Positions 32,460 to 42,026 of a DNA stretch of 64,000 nucleotides are shown here, piece by piece; positions within the stretch are counted from its first letter, which is position 1; every line of letters begins with the position of its first letter. Source of the stretch: Actinomadura mexicana (lineage in GTDB: Bacteria; Actinomycetota; Actinomycetes; Streptosporangiales; Streptosporangiaceae); assembly GCF_900188105.1 (NCBI RefSeq), contig NZ_FZNP01000007.1, positions 372,001 through 436,000 on the forward strand, written 5' to 3'. Position numbers and translations under genes: made by a program. The notes below the pieces were generated by a model. The model did no database searches. It was given only the letters and a program-made list of their open reading frames with translations, and had not been told where the DNA came from.

Positions 32460-32831
32460 TCAGCGGGCCGCGGCCTCCATGGCCTGCTTGACGGCGGCGC
32501 GCTTCTGCCGGAGCTTGGCGAGCGCCTCCTCCAGGATGGCCTCGCCGTCCTCGTCGCTGCGCCGCTCCTTCACGTACGCGAGGTGGGTCTTGTACGGCTC
32601 CGTCTTCGGCGGGGCCGGGGGGTTGTCGGAATCCTGGCCGGCGGGGAACCCGCAGCGCGGGCAGTCCCATGTCTCGGGGACCGCGACGTCCGTCGCGAAG
32701 CTGGGGCGGGTCTCGTGCCGGTTGGCGCAGTAGAAGGTCACCCAGACGCGGGGGGCGGCGTCGCCGCGCTCCGCCTCTCCCATCGGACCGGCCCCGACAC
32801 GGCTGCCCCGGATCGCGTTGCCACTACCCAC
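32460..32831 (-). CDS. rbpA: RNA polymerase-binding protein RbpA
   Basis: This 123-residue protein matches the RbpA layout: an N-terminal tail with AIRGSRVG, a small beta-barrel core with a CANRH ... CPRC arrangement (about 35-61), a linker (PKTEPYKTHLAYVKERRSDED) and a C-terminal sigma-binding helix (EAILEEALAKLRQKR). The Cys/His set indicates a zinc-binding type like the Streptomyces protein. RbpA binds RNA polymerase and the principal sigma factor and stabilises the open complex. The GTG at 32831 follows GAGGAG by seven bases. It lies downstream of secG and ends at a terminator. Confidence 0.88.
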   Translation of the reverse strand: MGSGNAIRGSRVGAGPMGEAERGDAAPRVWVTFYCANRHETRPSFATDVAVPETWDCPRCGFPAGQDSDNPPAPPKTEPYKTHLAYVKERRSDEDGEAILEEALAKLRQKRAAVKQAMEAAAR

Positions 32832-32913
32832 GGAATACTCCTCGCTTGGTGATCCGCCGCCGCCCGTGACCTTCGAGGGCGGCGCGGCGCTCGCATGTGT
32901 TGGACGGGACGGC

Positions 32914-33156
32914 TCAGCCGACGCCCTTGTGCTTGAACAGCAGCCCGAGCACGACGATCGAGGCGAACCAGACGACCCCGACGCCGATGGTCAGCCGGTC
33001 GAGGTTGCGCTCGACCACCGAAGACCCTCCGAGGGAGGACGAGACGCCGCCGCCGAACATGTCGGACAGGCCGCCGCCCTTGCCCTTGTGCATCAGGACG
33101 AGGACCACCATCAGCAGGCTCGTGACGATGAGCACGATGGACGTTGCGATGATCAC
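32914..33156 (-). CDS. secG: Preprotein translocase subunit SecG
   Basis: This 80-residue protein has two hydrophobic helices (about 3-23 and 55-74) joined by a glycine/serine-rich cytoplasmic loop with the SecG pattern KGKGGGLSDMFGGGVSSSLGGSSVVERNLDRLT. SecG associates with SecYE and helps export. Its place after tpiA and before rbpA is conserved in actinobacteria. The start codon is GTG at 33156. Confidence 0.95.
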   Translation of the reverse strand: MIIATSIVLIVTSLLMVVLVLMHKGKGGGLSDMFGGGVSSSLGGSSVVERNLDRLTIGVGVVWFASIVVLGLLFKHKGVG

Positions 33157-33295
33157 GTTTCTTCAGCGCCTTGTCTGTAGTTCAGGACGGAGCTCGAGCC
33201 GGACCGGGCGTTTACCCGTCAGCTACGAAGGGTACGACGAAGTCTTCGCTGGTTCGGCAAGAACCCCTGGTTCACGCGGAATTGATCAGTTTTGA

Positions 33296-34105
33296 TCAGA
33301 CCGGCAGATCCCGGTACCGGCAGATTTTGACGAACTCTCCCGGGTCCAGGCTGGCACCACCGACCAAAGCGCCGTCCACGTCGGTCTGCGCCATGATCCC
33401 GGCGACGTTCCCGCCCTTGACCGAACCGCCATACAGGATACGCGCCTCGTCGGCCACTCCGCCGTCGTACAACTCGGCGAGCCGCGTGCGGATGGCCGCG
33501 CAGACCTCCTGCGCGTCCTGCGGGGTGGCGACCTCGCCGGTGCCGATCGCCCAGACCGGCTCGTAGGCGATCACGGTGCGCCGCACCTGGTCGGCGGTGA
33601 TCTTTTCGAGCCCGCCGTCGATCTGCGCGAGCACGTGCGGCACGTGGCCGCCGGCCTTGCGGACCTCCAGCCCCTCGCCGACGCACAGGATCGGGGAGAG
33701 GTCGGCGGCGAGCGCGGCCTTGGCCTTGGCGTTGACGACCGCGTCGTCCTCGGCGTGGTACTGGCGCCGCTCGGAGTGCCCGACGACGGCGTAGGTGCAG
33801 CCGAGCTTGGCCAGCATCGCCGCGGAGATCTCACCGGTGTAGGCGCCGGAGACGTGCTGGGAGACGTCCTGCGCGCCGTACTGGATCCCGTACTTGTCGG
33901 CCTCGATCAGGGTCTGCACCGAGCGGAGCGCGGTGAACGGCGGGATCACCGCGACGTCGACGGCGGCGTAGTCCGCGTCCTTGAGCGCGAACGCCATCTT
34001 CTGGACGAGCGCGATCGCCTCGAGGTGGTTGTTGTTCATCTTCCAGTTGCCGGCCATGAGCGGCTTGCGTCCGCTCGGGCCGCCGGAAGGGGTCGCGCGT
34101 GCCAT
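33296..34105 (-). CDS. tpiA: Triosephosphate isomerase
   Basis: This 269-residue TIM-barrel enzyme interconverts dihydroxyacetone phosphate and glyceraldehyde 3-phosphate. Catalytic residues are visible: N20 and K22 in MAGNWKMNNN, the electrophilic His in YAVVGHSERR and the base Glu in IAYEPVWAIGTG. ILYGGSVKGGN and VDGALVGGASL form the phosphate site. The N terminus is about 12 residues longer than usual (ARATPSGGPSGR). The ATG has a GGAGG site overlapping the end of pgk, with three bases between stop and start, so the genes are coupled. Confidence 0.97.
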   Translation of the reverse strand: MARATPSGGPSGRKPLMAGNWKMNNNHLEAIALVQKMAFALKDADYAAVDVAVIPPFTALRSVQTLIEADKYGIQYGAQDVSQHVSGAYTGEISAAMLAKLGCTYAVVGHSERRQYHAEDDAVVNAKAKAALAADLSPILCVGEGLEVRKAGGHVPHVLAQIDGGLEKITADQVRRTVIAYEPVWAIGTGEVATPQDAQEVCAAIRTRLAELYDGGVADEARILYGGSVKGGNVAGIMAQTDVDGALVGGASLDPGEFVKICRYRDLPV

Positions 34106-34108
34106 CGG

Positions 34109-35296
34109 TCAGTCCTCCAGGGCTTGCAGGCCGGGCAGCGTCCTGCCTTCGAGGTACTCGAGGCTCGCGCCGCCGCCGGTCGAGATGTGGGAGAAGGCCG
34201 CCTCGTCGAAGCCGAGCAGCCGGACGGCCGCGGCCGAGTCGCCGCCGCCGACCACGGTGAAGGCACCGGAGTCGATGAGACCCTGCGCGACGGCGCGGGT
34301 GCCGTGCGAGAAGGGCTCCATCTCGAACACGCCCATGGGTCCGTTCCAGAAGACCGTCCGGGCGTCGGCGAGGCGCGAGGCGAACAACTTGCCGGACTCG
34401 GGCCCGATGTCCAGGCCCAGCCGGCCGGCCGGGATCGCGTCGGCCGGCACCACGTCGTGGTCGGCGTCCGCGGCGAACGCGGTGGCCGCGACGATGTCGA
34501 CCGGCAGCACGAACTCGACGCCGGTCTCCTCAGCGCGCCGCAGGTACTCGCGGACGGTGCCGAGCTGGTCCTCCTCCAGGAGGCTCTCGCCGACCTCGTG
34601 CCCCTGCGCCTTGAGGAAGGTGAACACCATGCCGCCGCCGATCAGGATGCGGTCGGCCTTGCCGAGCAGGTTGTCGATGACCCCGAGCTTGTCGGACACC
34701 TTGGACCCGCCGAGCGCGACCGCGTAGGGGCGCTCGACGTCCTCGGTGAGCTTCCTGAGCACCTCGACCTCGGTGGCGATCAGCCCGCCCGCGGCGTGCG
34801 GGAGCCGCTCCGGCACGTCGTAGACCGACGCGTGCCTGCGGTGCACCGCGCCGAACCCGTCCCCGACGTAGACCTCGGCGAGGGCGGCCAGCCGGTCGGC
34901 GAAGGCGCCGCGCTCGGCGTCGTCCTTGCTGGTCTCGCCCGGCTCGAAGCGCAGGTTCTCCAGCAGCGCGACGCCGCCGTCGGCGAGGCCGCCGGCCGCC
35001 GCGCGGGCGGAGTCGCCCACGACGTCGGCCGCGAACGCCACCTCCGTGCCGAGCAGCTCGCCCAGGCGGGCGGCGACCGGCGCGAGCGAGAGCCCGGGCT
35101 TGACCTCCCCCTTGGGACGGCCGAGGTGGGCGCAGACGATGACCCTGGCGCCGCGGGCCCGCAGCGCCTCGATCGTCGGCAGGCTGGCCCGGATCCGCCC
35201 GTCGTCGGTGATCCGCCCATCGTGCAGCGGGACGTTGAGGTCCGCGCGCAGCAGCACGCGCCGTCCTGCGACGTCGAGGTCGTCAATGGTGCGCAT
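34109..35296 (-). CDS. pgk: Phosphoglycerate kinase
   Basis: This 395-residue enzyme makes ATP from 1,3-bisphosphoglycerate. It shows RVLLRADLNVPL, the substrate Asp/Arg region, AHLGRPKGEVKPGLSL, the hinge and FWNGPMGVFEMEPFSHGTRAVAQ with the nucleotide-binding GGGDSAAAV near the C terminus. Length matches bacterial Pgk. The ATG at 35296 is preceded by an AAGGAC site. It lies between gap (75-base gap) and tpiA (3-base gap), forming the triose-phosphate operon. Confidence 0.97.
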   Translation of the reverse strand: MRTIDDLDVAGRRVLLRADLNVPLHDGRITDDGRIRASLPTIEALRARGARVIVCAHLGRPKGEVKPGLSLAPVAARLGELLGTEVAFAADVVGDSARAAAGGLADGGVALLENLRFEPGETSKDDAERGAFADRLAALAEVYVGDGFGAVHRRHASVYDVPERLPHAAGGLIATEVEVLRKLTEDVERPYAVALGGSKVSDKLGVIDNLLGKADRILIGGGMVFTFLKAQGHEVGESLLEEDQLGTVREYLRRAEETGVEFVLPVDIVAATAFAADADHDVVPADAIPAGRLGLDIGPESGKLFASRLADARTVFWNGPMGVFEMEPFSHGTRAVAQGLIDSGAFTVVGGGDSAAAVRLLGFDEAAFSHISTGGGASLEYLEGRTLPGLQALED

Positions 35297-35371
35297 CGGG
35301 ATGCGGTGTCCTTCCGTACACGGCCCCGCCGTGGCCGCGCGTCGCGCGGCCACGGCGGTGACGGGCTTCGG

Positions 35372-36376
<1,005 letters not shown>

Positions 36377-36594
36377 GGAACCGCTCTCCTCGTACGTCGT
36401 ATCGCCCGGTGCCAGCCGGGCTCTTACCTACGGTCGATCCGGGGTTCTCCCCCACCTCAGACCCTATCCAATGACCCACGAGTAGCCGGACACCGGTTTC
36501 GTGGGATTCACGGGTGAGCCCGCATTCCCCCGGTAGGGGGAGCGCGACGGGCCCCTGTCACGACATAACACGATCATCACTACACTCGCGGGCC
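36377..36594. promoter_or_regulatory. Divergent promoter region between gap and the unknown membrane-protein trio
   Basis: A TAGGGT -10 candidate (minus strand, 36461-36466) serves gap. On the plus strand TACACT (36581-36586) lies eight bases before the ATG at 36595 and would give a leaderless or near-leaderless message. No -35 with good match was seen for either. Confidence 0.5.
36581..36586 (+). promoter_or_regulatory. -10 box TACACT before the membrane-protein trio
   Basis: TACACT is followed by eight bases and the ATG at 36595, with no Shine-Dalgarno, compatible with a leaderless or one- to two-base leader. Confidence 0.45.
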
Positions 36595-37356
36595 ATGGGG
36601 CGCGGGTGGTCGGTTCTGTTGGCGGGGCTGGTGGGGGCCGTGCTGCTCGGCTGCCCGGCCGAGGCCGCTCCCTCGTTGGAGCGCGCCAGACCGGAGAGCC
36701 GCGCGGACGCCATCGCCGCCGCGCTCCGCCGCGACCCCGTGTACGTCACCGACCACGCGCCCCGCGCGCTGCCCCCGGACGCCGCCGCGCGGATCAGGGC
36801 GTCCGTCGCCCGGCTCGGAGTCCCCGCGTACGTGGCGGTGACGCCGACCTCGGGCCTCGGACCGCAGAACCCGTCCGAGTCTTTCGCTTCGCTGCTGCGC
36901 GACCGGCTCCGCAAGGACGGCGTCTACATCGTGGTGCCCCCGGCCGGCGGGGGCGGCGAGGTCCGCCACTTCGGCGGCGTCCGCGGCCTCCCGCTCGACG
37001 ACGCCTGGGCGGCCGCGGACTTCGAGACCCCCTACGACGCGGGCGCCCCGGAGGTGATCGCGCGGTTCGTGGACATCGCCCTGTCGGGGCATGCCGGGGA
37101 GCGCCGCGACCATCCGCGCCCGAGGCCGAAGTCGAAGGTCCGCAAGGCCCTGGACGCCGACGACGCGGCCGACCGGCGGGCGTCCCGCATCGAGTGGGGC
37201 GTGTTCGGCGGCGGCGCCGCGCTGAGCGGGGCCACGATCCTGGGCCTGCTGGTCGGCCGCCGCGTCCGGTCGGCGAGGCGGGCGCGGCTGCCCAGGAGGC
37301 CGCCGCCGAAGAAGAAGCAGAAGCAGAAGCAGAACAGCAGGAAGGCCCGCAGATGA
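36595..37356 (+). CDS. Unknown membrane-anchored protein, trio member 1
   Basis: This 253-residue protein has a signal peptide or lipobox (VLLGC, about residue 20), an extracytoplasmic domain (about 35-165), one membrane helix (about 203-222; GGGAALSGATILGLLVG) and a Lys/Gln-rich cytoplasmic tail. The domain pattern IAAALRRDPVYV, then RLGVPAYVAVTP, LLRDRLRKDGVYIVVPP is shared with the next two proteins, so the three are paralogues. The fold may resemble TPM (TLP18.3/Psb32) domains, but no catalytic residues are assignable. The stop overlaps the next start (ATGA). I do not recognise a named family. Confidence 0.7.
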   Translation: MGRGWSVLLAGLVGAVLLGCPAEAAPSLERARPESRADAIAAALRRDPVYVTDHAPRALPPDAAARIRASVARLGVPAYVAVTPTSGLGPQNPSESFASLLRDRLRKDGVYIVVPPAGGGGEVRHFGGVRGLPLDDAWAAADFETPYDAGAPEVIARFVDIALSGHAGERRDHPRPRPKSKVRKALDADDAADRRASRIEWGVFGGGAALSGATILGLLVGRRVRSARRARLPRRPPPKKKQKQKQNSRKARR

Positions 37357-38663
37357 GGCGGTCTCCAGTGGCTCTGCGGTTCCCGTTGGTGCTCGCCGCC
37401 CTCGCCCTTTCCGCGCTCGCGGTGCTTCCCCGCGCCGCCGCGGCCGACGAGCCGCCCCCGTACGCCTATCACCGGCTCGACCGGGTGGGCGCCGCGCTGG
37501 CCAAGGATCCGCTGTTCGTCGACCCGGACGTCGCGCAGGCGCTCGGCGCGTCCGACCGCGCCCGCCTCCGCGCGGCCCTCGCCGATACGGCCAGGCGGCT
37601 CGGCACGCCGGCGTACGTCGTGGTGATCCCGAACCCGAGCCAGTCGGAGTCGCAGGGCCGCGACGACGCGTTCCTGTTCATGCTGCACGACCGCTCGCGC
37701 CGCGACGGCCTCTACGTGATGGCCGACCCGCACGGCCACCTGGAGTCCGAGGCGTTCAACGTGCCGCGCGAGGGCCCGTCCCCGCTGGACGAGGACGACG
37801 AACCGGGCGCCGCGTCGCCCGCCGACTCCGAGCGTCCGTTCGACGGGCTCGCCGAACGGATCATCAGGAGGCTGGACGGCCACGCGGCGGCGCCCTCGGC
37901 GTCCCCCACCATGCCGCGGTCGTACTCCAGCCCGGACCCGTTCGGGCAGGAGAACACCCTGAGGGCCGACGAACCGGAGATCAAGGCGCCGTTGCTGACC
38001 GGCCTCCTGCTCGCCGGGCCGGCGGGGGCCGCGGTCCTGTACTGGCTGGGCCTCGGTGTCCTGGCGCTGCGCCGGGGCGGGCGGTCGCGCTCCCCGGTCC
38101 GGCGGAGGCCCGGACGGCACGCCCAGGCGCGCACCAGGCCGAGCATGAGCTGGCTCCGCCGGCACGGCGCCAAGGATCTGGAGAGGCTTCGCCGCCTGCT
38201 GACCACGGCCGGCGGCGAGCAGGGACGCGCCTACGCCGTCTCCGCCTACGACGCCGCCCAGATCCTCTACGACGACGCCAAGGATGACGAGAGCAAGGCG
38301 ATCGACCTGGTCGGCGCGATCGTCCTGGCCCGCCAGGGGCGCATCGCCCTGACCCGGGACGTCGCGTCCCCGCCGTCCCCGTGCCTGGTGAACCCGCTGC
38401 ACGGCGGGTCGGTCGTGCGCAGGCGCGTAGGGAAGCTGGAGAAGGGGCACGGCGGCGCCCTGCCGAGGCCGTGCCCGCTCTGCGCCGACTGCCGCGATCT
38501 CGACCATCGGCACGGACTCGACGAGCGGCGCCTCCTGCAGATCCCGGGCCCGGACGGCCACCGCCCGCACACCCTCGTCCCGGGCGTGTGGCGCGACACG
38601 GCGTGGGGCGCCCACGGCAAGACCTTCCTCCCCCGTGTGATGAGGTACCTCGGTGTTGACTGA
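37353..38663 (+). CDS. Unknown membrane protein, trio member 2, with Cys-rich cytoplasmic region
   Basis: This 436-residue protein has a cleavable-looking signal (LALSALAVLPRAAAADE), the shared domain (about 35-190; VGAALAKDPLFVDPDVAQAL, RLGTPAYVVVIP, MLHDRSRRDGLYVM), a membrane helix at about 213-235 and a cytoplasmic part of about 200 residues. That part ends in a Cys/His motif (CLVNPLHGG ... CPLCADC), probably binding zinc, in the same place as in member 3. It overlaps both neighbours (ATGA upstream, 11 bases downstream), so all three are likely made together. Function unknown. Confidence 0.72.
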   Translation: MRRSPVALRFPLVLAALALSALAVLPRAAAADEPPPYAYHRLDRVGAALAKDPLFVDPDVAQALGASDRARLRAALADTARRLGTPAYVVVIPNPSQSESQGRDDAFLFMLHDRSRRDGLYVMADPHGHLESEAFNVPREGPSPLDEDDEPGAASPADSERPFDGLAERIIRRLDGHAAAPSASPTMPRSYSSPDPFGQENTLRADEPEIKAPLLTGLLLAGPAGAAVLYWLGLGVLALRRGGRSRSPVRRRPGRHAQARTRPSMSWLRRHGAKDLERLRRLLTTAGGEQGRAYAVSAYDAAQILYDDAKDDESKAIDLVGAIVLARQGRIALTRDVASPPSPCLVNPLHGGSVVRRRVGKLEKGHGGALPRPCPLCADCRDLDHRHGLDERRLLQIPGPDGHRPHTLVPGVWRDTAWGAHGKTFLPRVMRYLGVD

Positions 38664-39861
38664 ACCCACCCCCGGCGAACGGCTGGCCGCCGCCCTTCGC
38701 CGCTCCCCCGTGCACGTCGACCCGTCCCTGGCGTCCGCGCTCCCCGCGGCGGCCCGCCGCGCGCTCATCGCCAAGCTCCGCAGGGCGCCCGCGCCGGTGT
38801 TCGTCGTGCTGGTCCCCATCGTCAAGGGCGGCACGTGGACGGACGCCGAGCAGCTCGCGACCGTCGTGCACGACCGGCTCGGCCGCGACGGGATCTTCAT
38901 CACCTTCGACGACGACTCCCAGGACCTGAGGGCGCGCGAGTGGGGCGGCGACCACCGGGCCGACCGCGCGGCCTGGGCGGTCACCCTGGACCGCGCCATG
39001 GACGACGCGCCGCTCGCCGACCGGCTGTCCCGCGTCGCCGACCTGATCGTCTCCGGCACCGGCCAGCAGGAGTACGACCGGGTCTCCGCCGAGATCGACA
39101 AGCGCTACAAGGCCCGCCACGGCACCCCGCCGCCCGGGCGCGGCGCGGAGGGGGGCGGGCTCGCGCTGCCCCTCGGCGCGGGCGCGGCGGGCGCGGCCGC
39201 GGCCGGGGCCGCCGGGTTCCTGCTGTGGCGGCGGCGCCGGATGGCCTCCGTCCGCCGCGAGGGCGAGAGGCTGCTGATGCCCCGCACGGTGTTCGCCACG
39301 GCGAACCGCGCCACCGAGGACCAGCTCCGCGAGCAGGCGTCCCGCGAGGTCATCGCGTTCGGGGAGCTGCTGGACGACAGCACCGTCCCGACCTCCGGCG
39401 AGCGGCCCCGTACCCTGGTGGCCCGCGCCCTGGACGCCTACCAGGCCGCGGGGAAGACCCTCGACGCGGCGCGGGGCGTCCCCGACCTGGCCGGCGTCCT
39501 GGTCCTGCTCGACCAGGGCCGCGACGCCCTCGCCTCCGCGCAGGCCGTCGCGAAGGGCAGGCCCGAGATCCCGCCCGTCCCGTTGTGCTTCTTCAACCCC
39601 CTCCACGGCGACGCGACCAGCGAGCTCGACTGGCGGCCCCTCGGCTCCCGCAGGCGGCTGAGCGTCCGGACCTGCCGCCCGTGCGCCCGCGCGGCCCGCG
39701 ACAAGCGCACACCCGAGGTCCTCACCGACCGCCGTGACGGCCGGGAGGTCCCCTACTACGAGGCCGACCCGTCCCGCAGCGTGTGGGCCGAGACCGGCTA
39801 CGGCCAGCTCCGCGACGACCTCATCGAGCGCGTGCTGCGCGGCGACAACACCCCCCGCTGA
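38653..39861 (+). CDS. Unknown membrane protein, trio member 3, with Cys-rich cytoplasmic region
   Basis: This 402-residue protein has the shared domain at the very N terminus (LAAALRRSPVHVDPSLASAL, APVFVVLVPIV, VVHDRLGRDGIFITF) without a signal peptide, then one membrane helix (about 175-194) and a cytoplasmic region ending in CFFNPLHGD ... CRPCARA, the counterpart of the motif in member 2. Lack of a signal with one helix suggests a topology opposite to, or different from, the other two, or an incorrect start. The GTG at 38653 has a GAGG site seven bases upstream and overlaps member 2 by 11 bases. Confidence 0.7.
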   Translation: MLTEPTPGERLAAALRRSPVHVDPSLASALPAAARRALIAKLRRAPAPVFVVLVPIVKGGTWTDAEQLATVVHDRLGRDGIFITFDDDSQDLRAREWGGDHRADRAAWAVTLDRAMDDAPLADRLSRVADLIVSGTGQQEYDRVSAEIDKRYKARHGTPPPGRGAEGGGLALPLGAGAAGAAAAGAAGFLLWRRRRMASVRREGERLLMPRTVFATANRATEDQLREQASREVIAFGELLDDSTVPTSGERPRTLVARALDAYQAAGKTLDAARGVPDLAGVLVLLDQGRDALASAQAVAKGRPEIPPVPLCFFNPLHGDATSELDWRPLGSRRRLSVRTCRPCARAARDKRTPEVLTDRRDGREVPYYEADPSRSVWAETGYGQLRDDLIERVLRGDNTPR

Positions 39862-39924
39862 CCGCGCGGCCCCGAATGTTTACCGTCCCTTCACCGGTGG
39901 CGGTCCGCCGGTAGGGCGCCCCAC

Positions 39925-41787
39925 GTGTGTTGTGGGACTGTGGCCCATCGATCTTGGAGAAGCGCCCCCGGCGCGGCGTGCGCCGCGCTCCTGCTGTCGC
40001 TGTCGTGCGGCTGCCAGGGCGCCGGCCCGCCCGTCGTGCCGGTGACCGCCCGCGCGGCGCAGGCCGTCTGCCTCGGCTACAACGGCCTGGACAGGGCGAA
40101 CCCGGCGGCGCGGGTTCGCACGGGCCGGTTCGCCACACCGAGCGCGGCCCCCGTCCGCGTCGCCGTGGGGACGGACGTGGACTGGGGCCGCGACCCGTAC
40201 GGCGACCGGTCGTGGCAGCTCTGGTTCCACTCCCTCGAATGGCTCGGCGGCCTCATCGGGGAGTACGAGCGGACGGGCGACCGCGCCGCGCTGAGGACGG
40301 CCGCGGGCATCGCCCAGGACTGGCTCGCGGACAACGCCCGCCCGGAACGGTTCTCCGGGCACCGGCGCGAGGCGATCGGCCAGGCCGCCAAGTTCCGCCT
40401 CGCCACCCTCGTCTGCCTGCGGAGGCACCTGAGCGGACGGTGGCTGGACGAGGCCATCGCCGCTCACGCGCAGTGGCTGGCCCGTCCCGAGCACTACTCG
40501 GGCCCCTGGAACCACGGCACCGACGAGTCGATGACGCTCATGACGGCGGGCTGCGGCATCGGCCGGGCGGACCTCGCCGGGCTCGGCCACCGGCGCCTGC
40601 TCGACGCGATCCTCGCCCCGCCCGGCGGCGCGCGCCCGGCCATCGACGACGAGGGCGCCGGCAACGAGCAGTCCGCGCACTACGCCGTCTACAACCGGAA
40701 CCGGTGGCGGCGCGCGTTCCGGGTGATGCGGGAGTGCGGCCGTACAGTCCCCGCCGAACTCGTCCGCCGGCACCGGCTGCTGGACGAGTTCATCGCCTTC
40801 CAGACCACACCCGCCGGAGACCTGCTCCAGATAGGTGAGTCGTACGCGTCCAGAGCCTCCGCGATCGACTCCCCCGGGACGGGCCCGCTCAGGTACGTGG
40901 CGACGCAGGGCGCGAAAGGCGTCCCGCCAAGAGAGCGAGCACGCCTCTACCGCGCCGGATACGTGGTGGGCAGGTCCGGCTGGGGCCGGGGGGGCCGCTC
41001 GTTCAGCGAGGAGATGGCCTACACGGCGCGGTTCGGCCCGGCCCGGTACGCGCACGGGCAGAACGACCACATGGCGCTCACCTTCCACGCGCTCGGCCGG
41101 GACATCCTCGTTCCGAGCGGCCACATCGGCTACAGCGACACGACGTGGCGGAGGTGGCTGGCCTCGCCGGAGGCGCACAACACGCTCGTGGTGCACGGCG
41201 CACCGTTCCGCGAGAACGCGGAAACGGCCTTGGTGGCGCACGATTTCCGGCGCGGCGCCGACACCTTCCGGTTCTCCGACACCGCCTTCGCCGGGACGAC
41301 CCGCTCCCGCTCGGTGCTCGCCGCGTCCGACCCCGACGCCGTCGCCGTGCTGGACGAGGTGCGCTCCGCCGCCCCCCATCCCGTCGAGCAGCTCTGGCAC
41401 CTGCCCGCGGCGTTCACCGCGGTCCCGGACGGCCTCAACGCCATCGCCACCGCAGGCCCCGTCCGCGTCCACTTCATCCGGTTGCCGCTCCCCGGCGCCA
41501 CGAGCGGGCCCACCAGGGTCGTCCGGGGCTCCCGCACCCCGCCGCAAGGCTGGATCGCCCCCTCCGCCCGCAGGAGGCTCCCCGCCCCGGTGGTCTCCTT
41601 CACCGCCCGCGGCGGGATCCCGCCGGCCCGCGTCCTGACCCTGATCGCCCCCGTCCGCGGCGAAGCACGCCCGAGGATCCGAACCCGCACGCTCCCGGAC
41701 GGAACCCTCCACGTGGAGGCGACCTTCCCCACCCATCACCTGACCTTCGAGGCCCACCCCGACGGCACCCTCAGCCGCCTCCCCTGA
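39925..41787 (+). CDS. Heparinase II/III- or alginate-lyase-like secreted lipoprotein
   Basis: This 620-residue protein begins with a lipoprotein-type signal (AACAALLLSLSCGC), then a long alpha-helical toroid region (about 60-300; SWQLWFHSLEWLGGLIGEYERTGDR, ETHYxGPWNHGTDESMTLM-like) and a beta-sandwich C-terminal half (from about 340; FGPARYAHGQNDHMALTFHALGRDILVPSGH). This is the order of polysaccharide lyases of the heparinase II/III group, which cleave uronate-containing polymers by beta-elimination. The conserved Asn/His and Tyr of the active site are plausible in WNHGTDES and YAHGQNDH. Start uncertain: GTG at 39925 or at 39940. It follows the trio by 63 bases. Confidence 0.82.
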   Translation: MCCGTVAHRSWRSAPGAACAALLLSLSCGCQGAGPPVVPVTARAAQAVCLGYNGLDRANPAARVRTGRFATPSAAPVRVAVGTDVDWGRDPYGDRSWQLWFHSLEWLGGLIGEYERTGDRAALRTAAGIAQDWLADNARPERFSGHRREAIGQAAKFRLATLVCLRRHLSGRWLDEAIAAHAQWLARPEHYSGPWNHGTDESMTLMTAGCGIGRADLAGLGHRRLLDAILAPPGGARPAIDDEGAGNEQSAHYAVYNRNRWRRAFRVMRECGRTVPAELVRRHRLLDEFIAFQTTPAGDLLQIGESYASRASAIDSPGTGPLRYVATQGAKGVPPRERARLYRAGYVVGRSGWGRGGRSFSEEMAYTARFGPARYAHGQNDHMALTFHALGRDILVPSGHIGYSDTTWRRWLASPEAHNTLVVHGAPFRENAETALVAHDFRRGADTFRFSDTAFAGTTRSRSVLAASDPDAVAVLDEVRSAAPHPVEQLWHLPAAFTAVPDGLNAIATAGPVRVHFIRLPLPGATSGPTRVVRGSRTPPQGWIAPSARRRLPAPVVSFTARGGIPPARVLTLIAPVRGEARPRIRTRTLPDGTLHVEATFPTHHLTFEAHPDGTLSRLP

Positions 41788-41857
41788 CCAACATCCACAT
41801 CCAACGCTCTTGGACGTGCCGCCCAAGACCCTCTTGGAGTCGACCTGAGCGAGGGCG

Positions 41858-41908
41858 CGGGTCGGGTGGCCGGAGGGCGCTCTCAGCGCCTGGAGGTCGC
41901 CCGACCCG
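41858..41908. terminator. Hairpin between convergent heparinase-like and whiA genes
   Basis: CGGGTCGGG (41858-41866) pairs with CCCGACCCG (41900-41908), and inside it GGCGCT (41876-41881) pairs with AGCGCC (41885-41890). It sits 70 bases after the heparinase-like stop. There is no T-run, so a factor-assisted or bidirectional role is more likely than a classic terminator. Confidence 0.4.
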
Positions 41909-42005
41909 TCGACGCGGGCGACCGCAGCGACGCCACACCAACCGCAACGGGCACAACGAACCGCAACAGCGGCGTGAGGATCGCCTGCGTCGTGACGGGG
42001 GGGGT

Positions 42006-42020
42006 GGGGGGTCGCCCCCC
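42006..42020 (-). terminator. G/C hairpin directly after whiA
   Basis: Six Gs and six Cs flank a 3-base loop beginning seven bases after the whiA stop; an eight-G run (41997-42004) lies next to it. No T-run is present, so the assignment is weak. Confidence 0.35.
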
Positions 42021-42026
42021 GGAGAA

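Noticed and set aside
33282..33300. Short direct repeat TGATCAG around the tpiA stop
   Set aside because: Only two 7-bp copies, AT-rich and at a gene end; no evidence of function.
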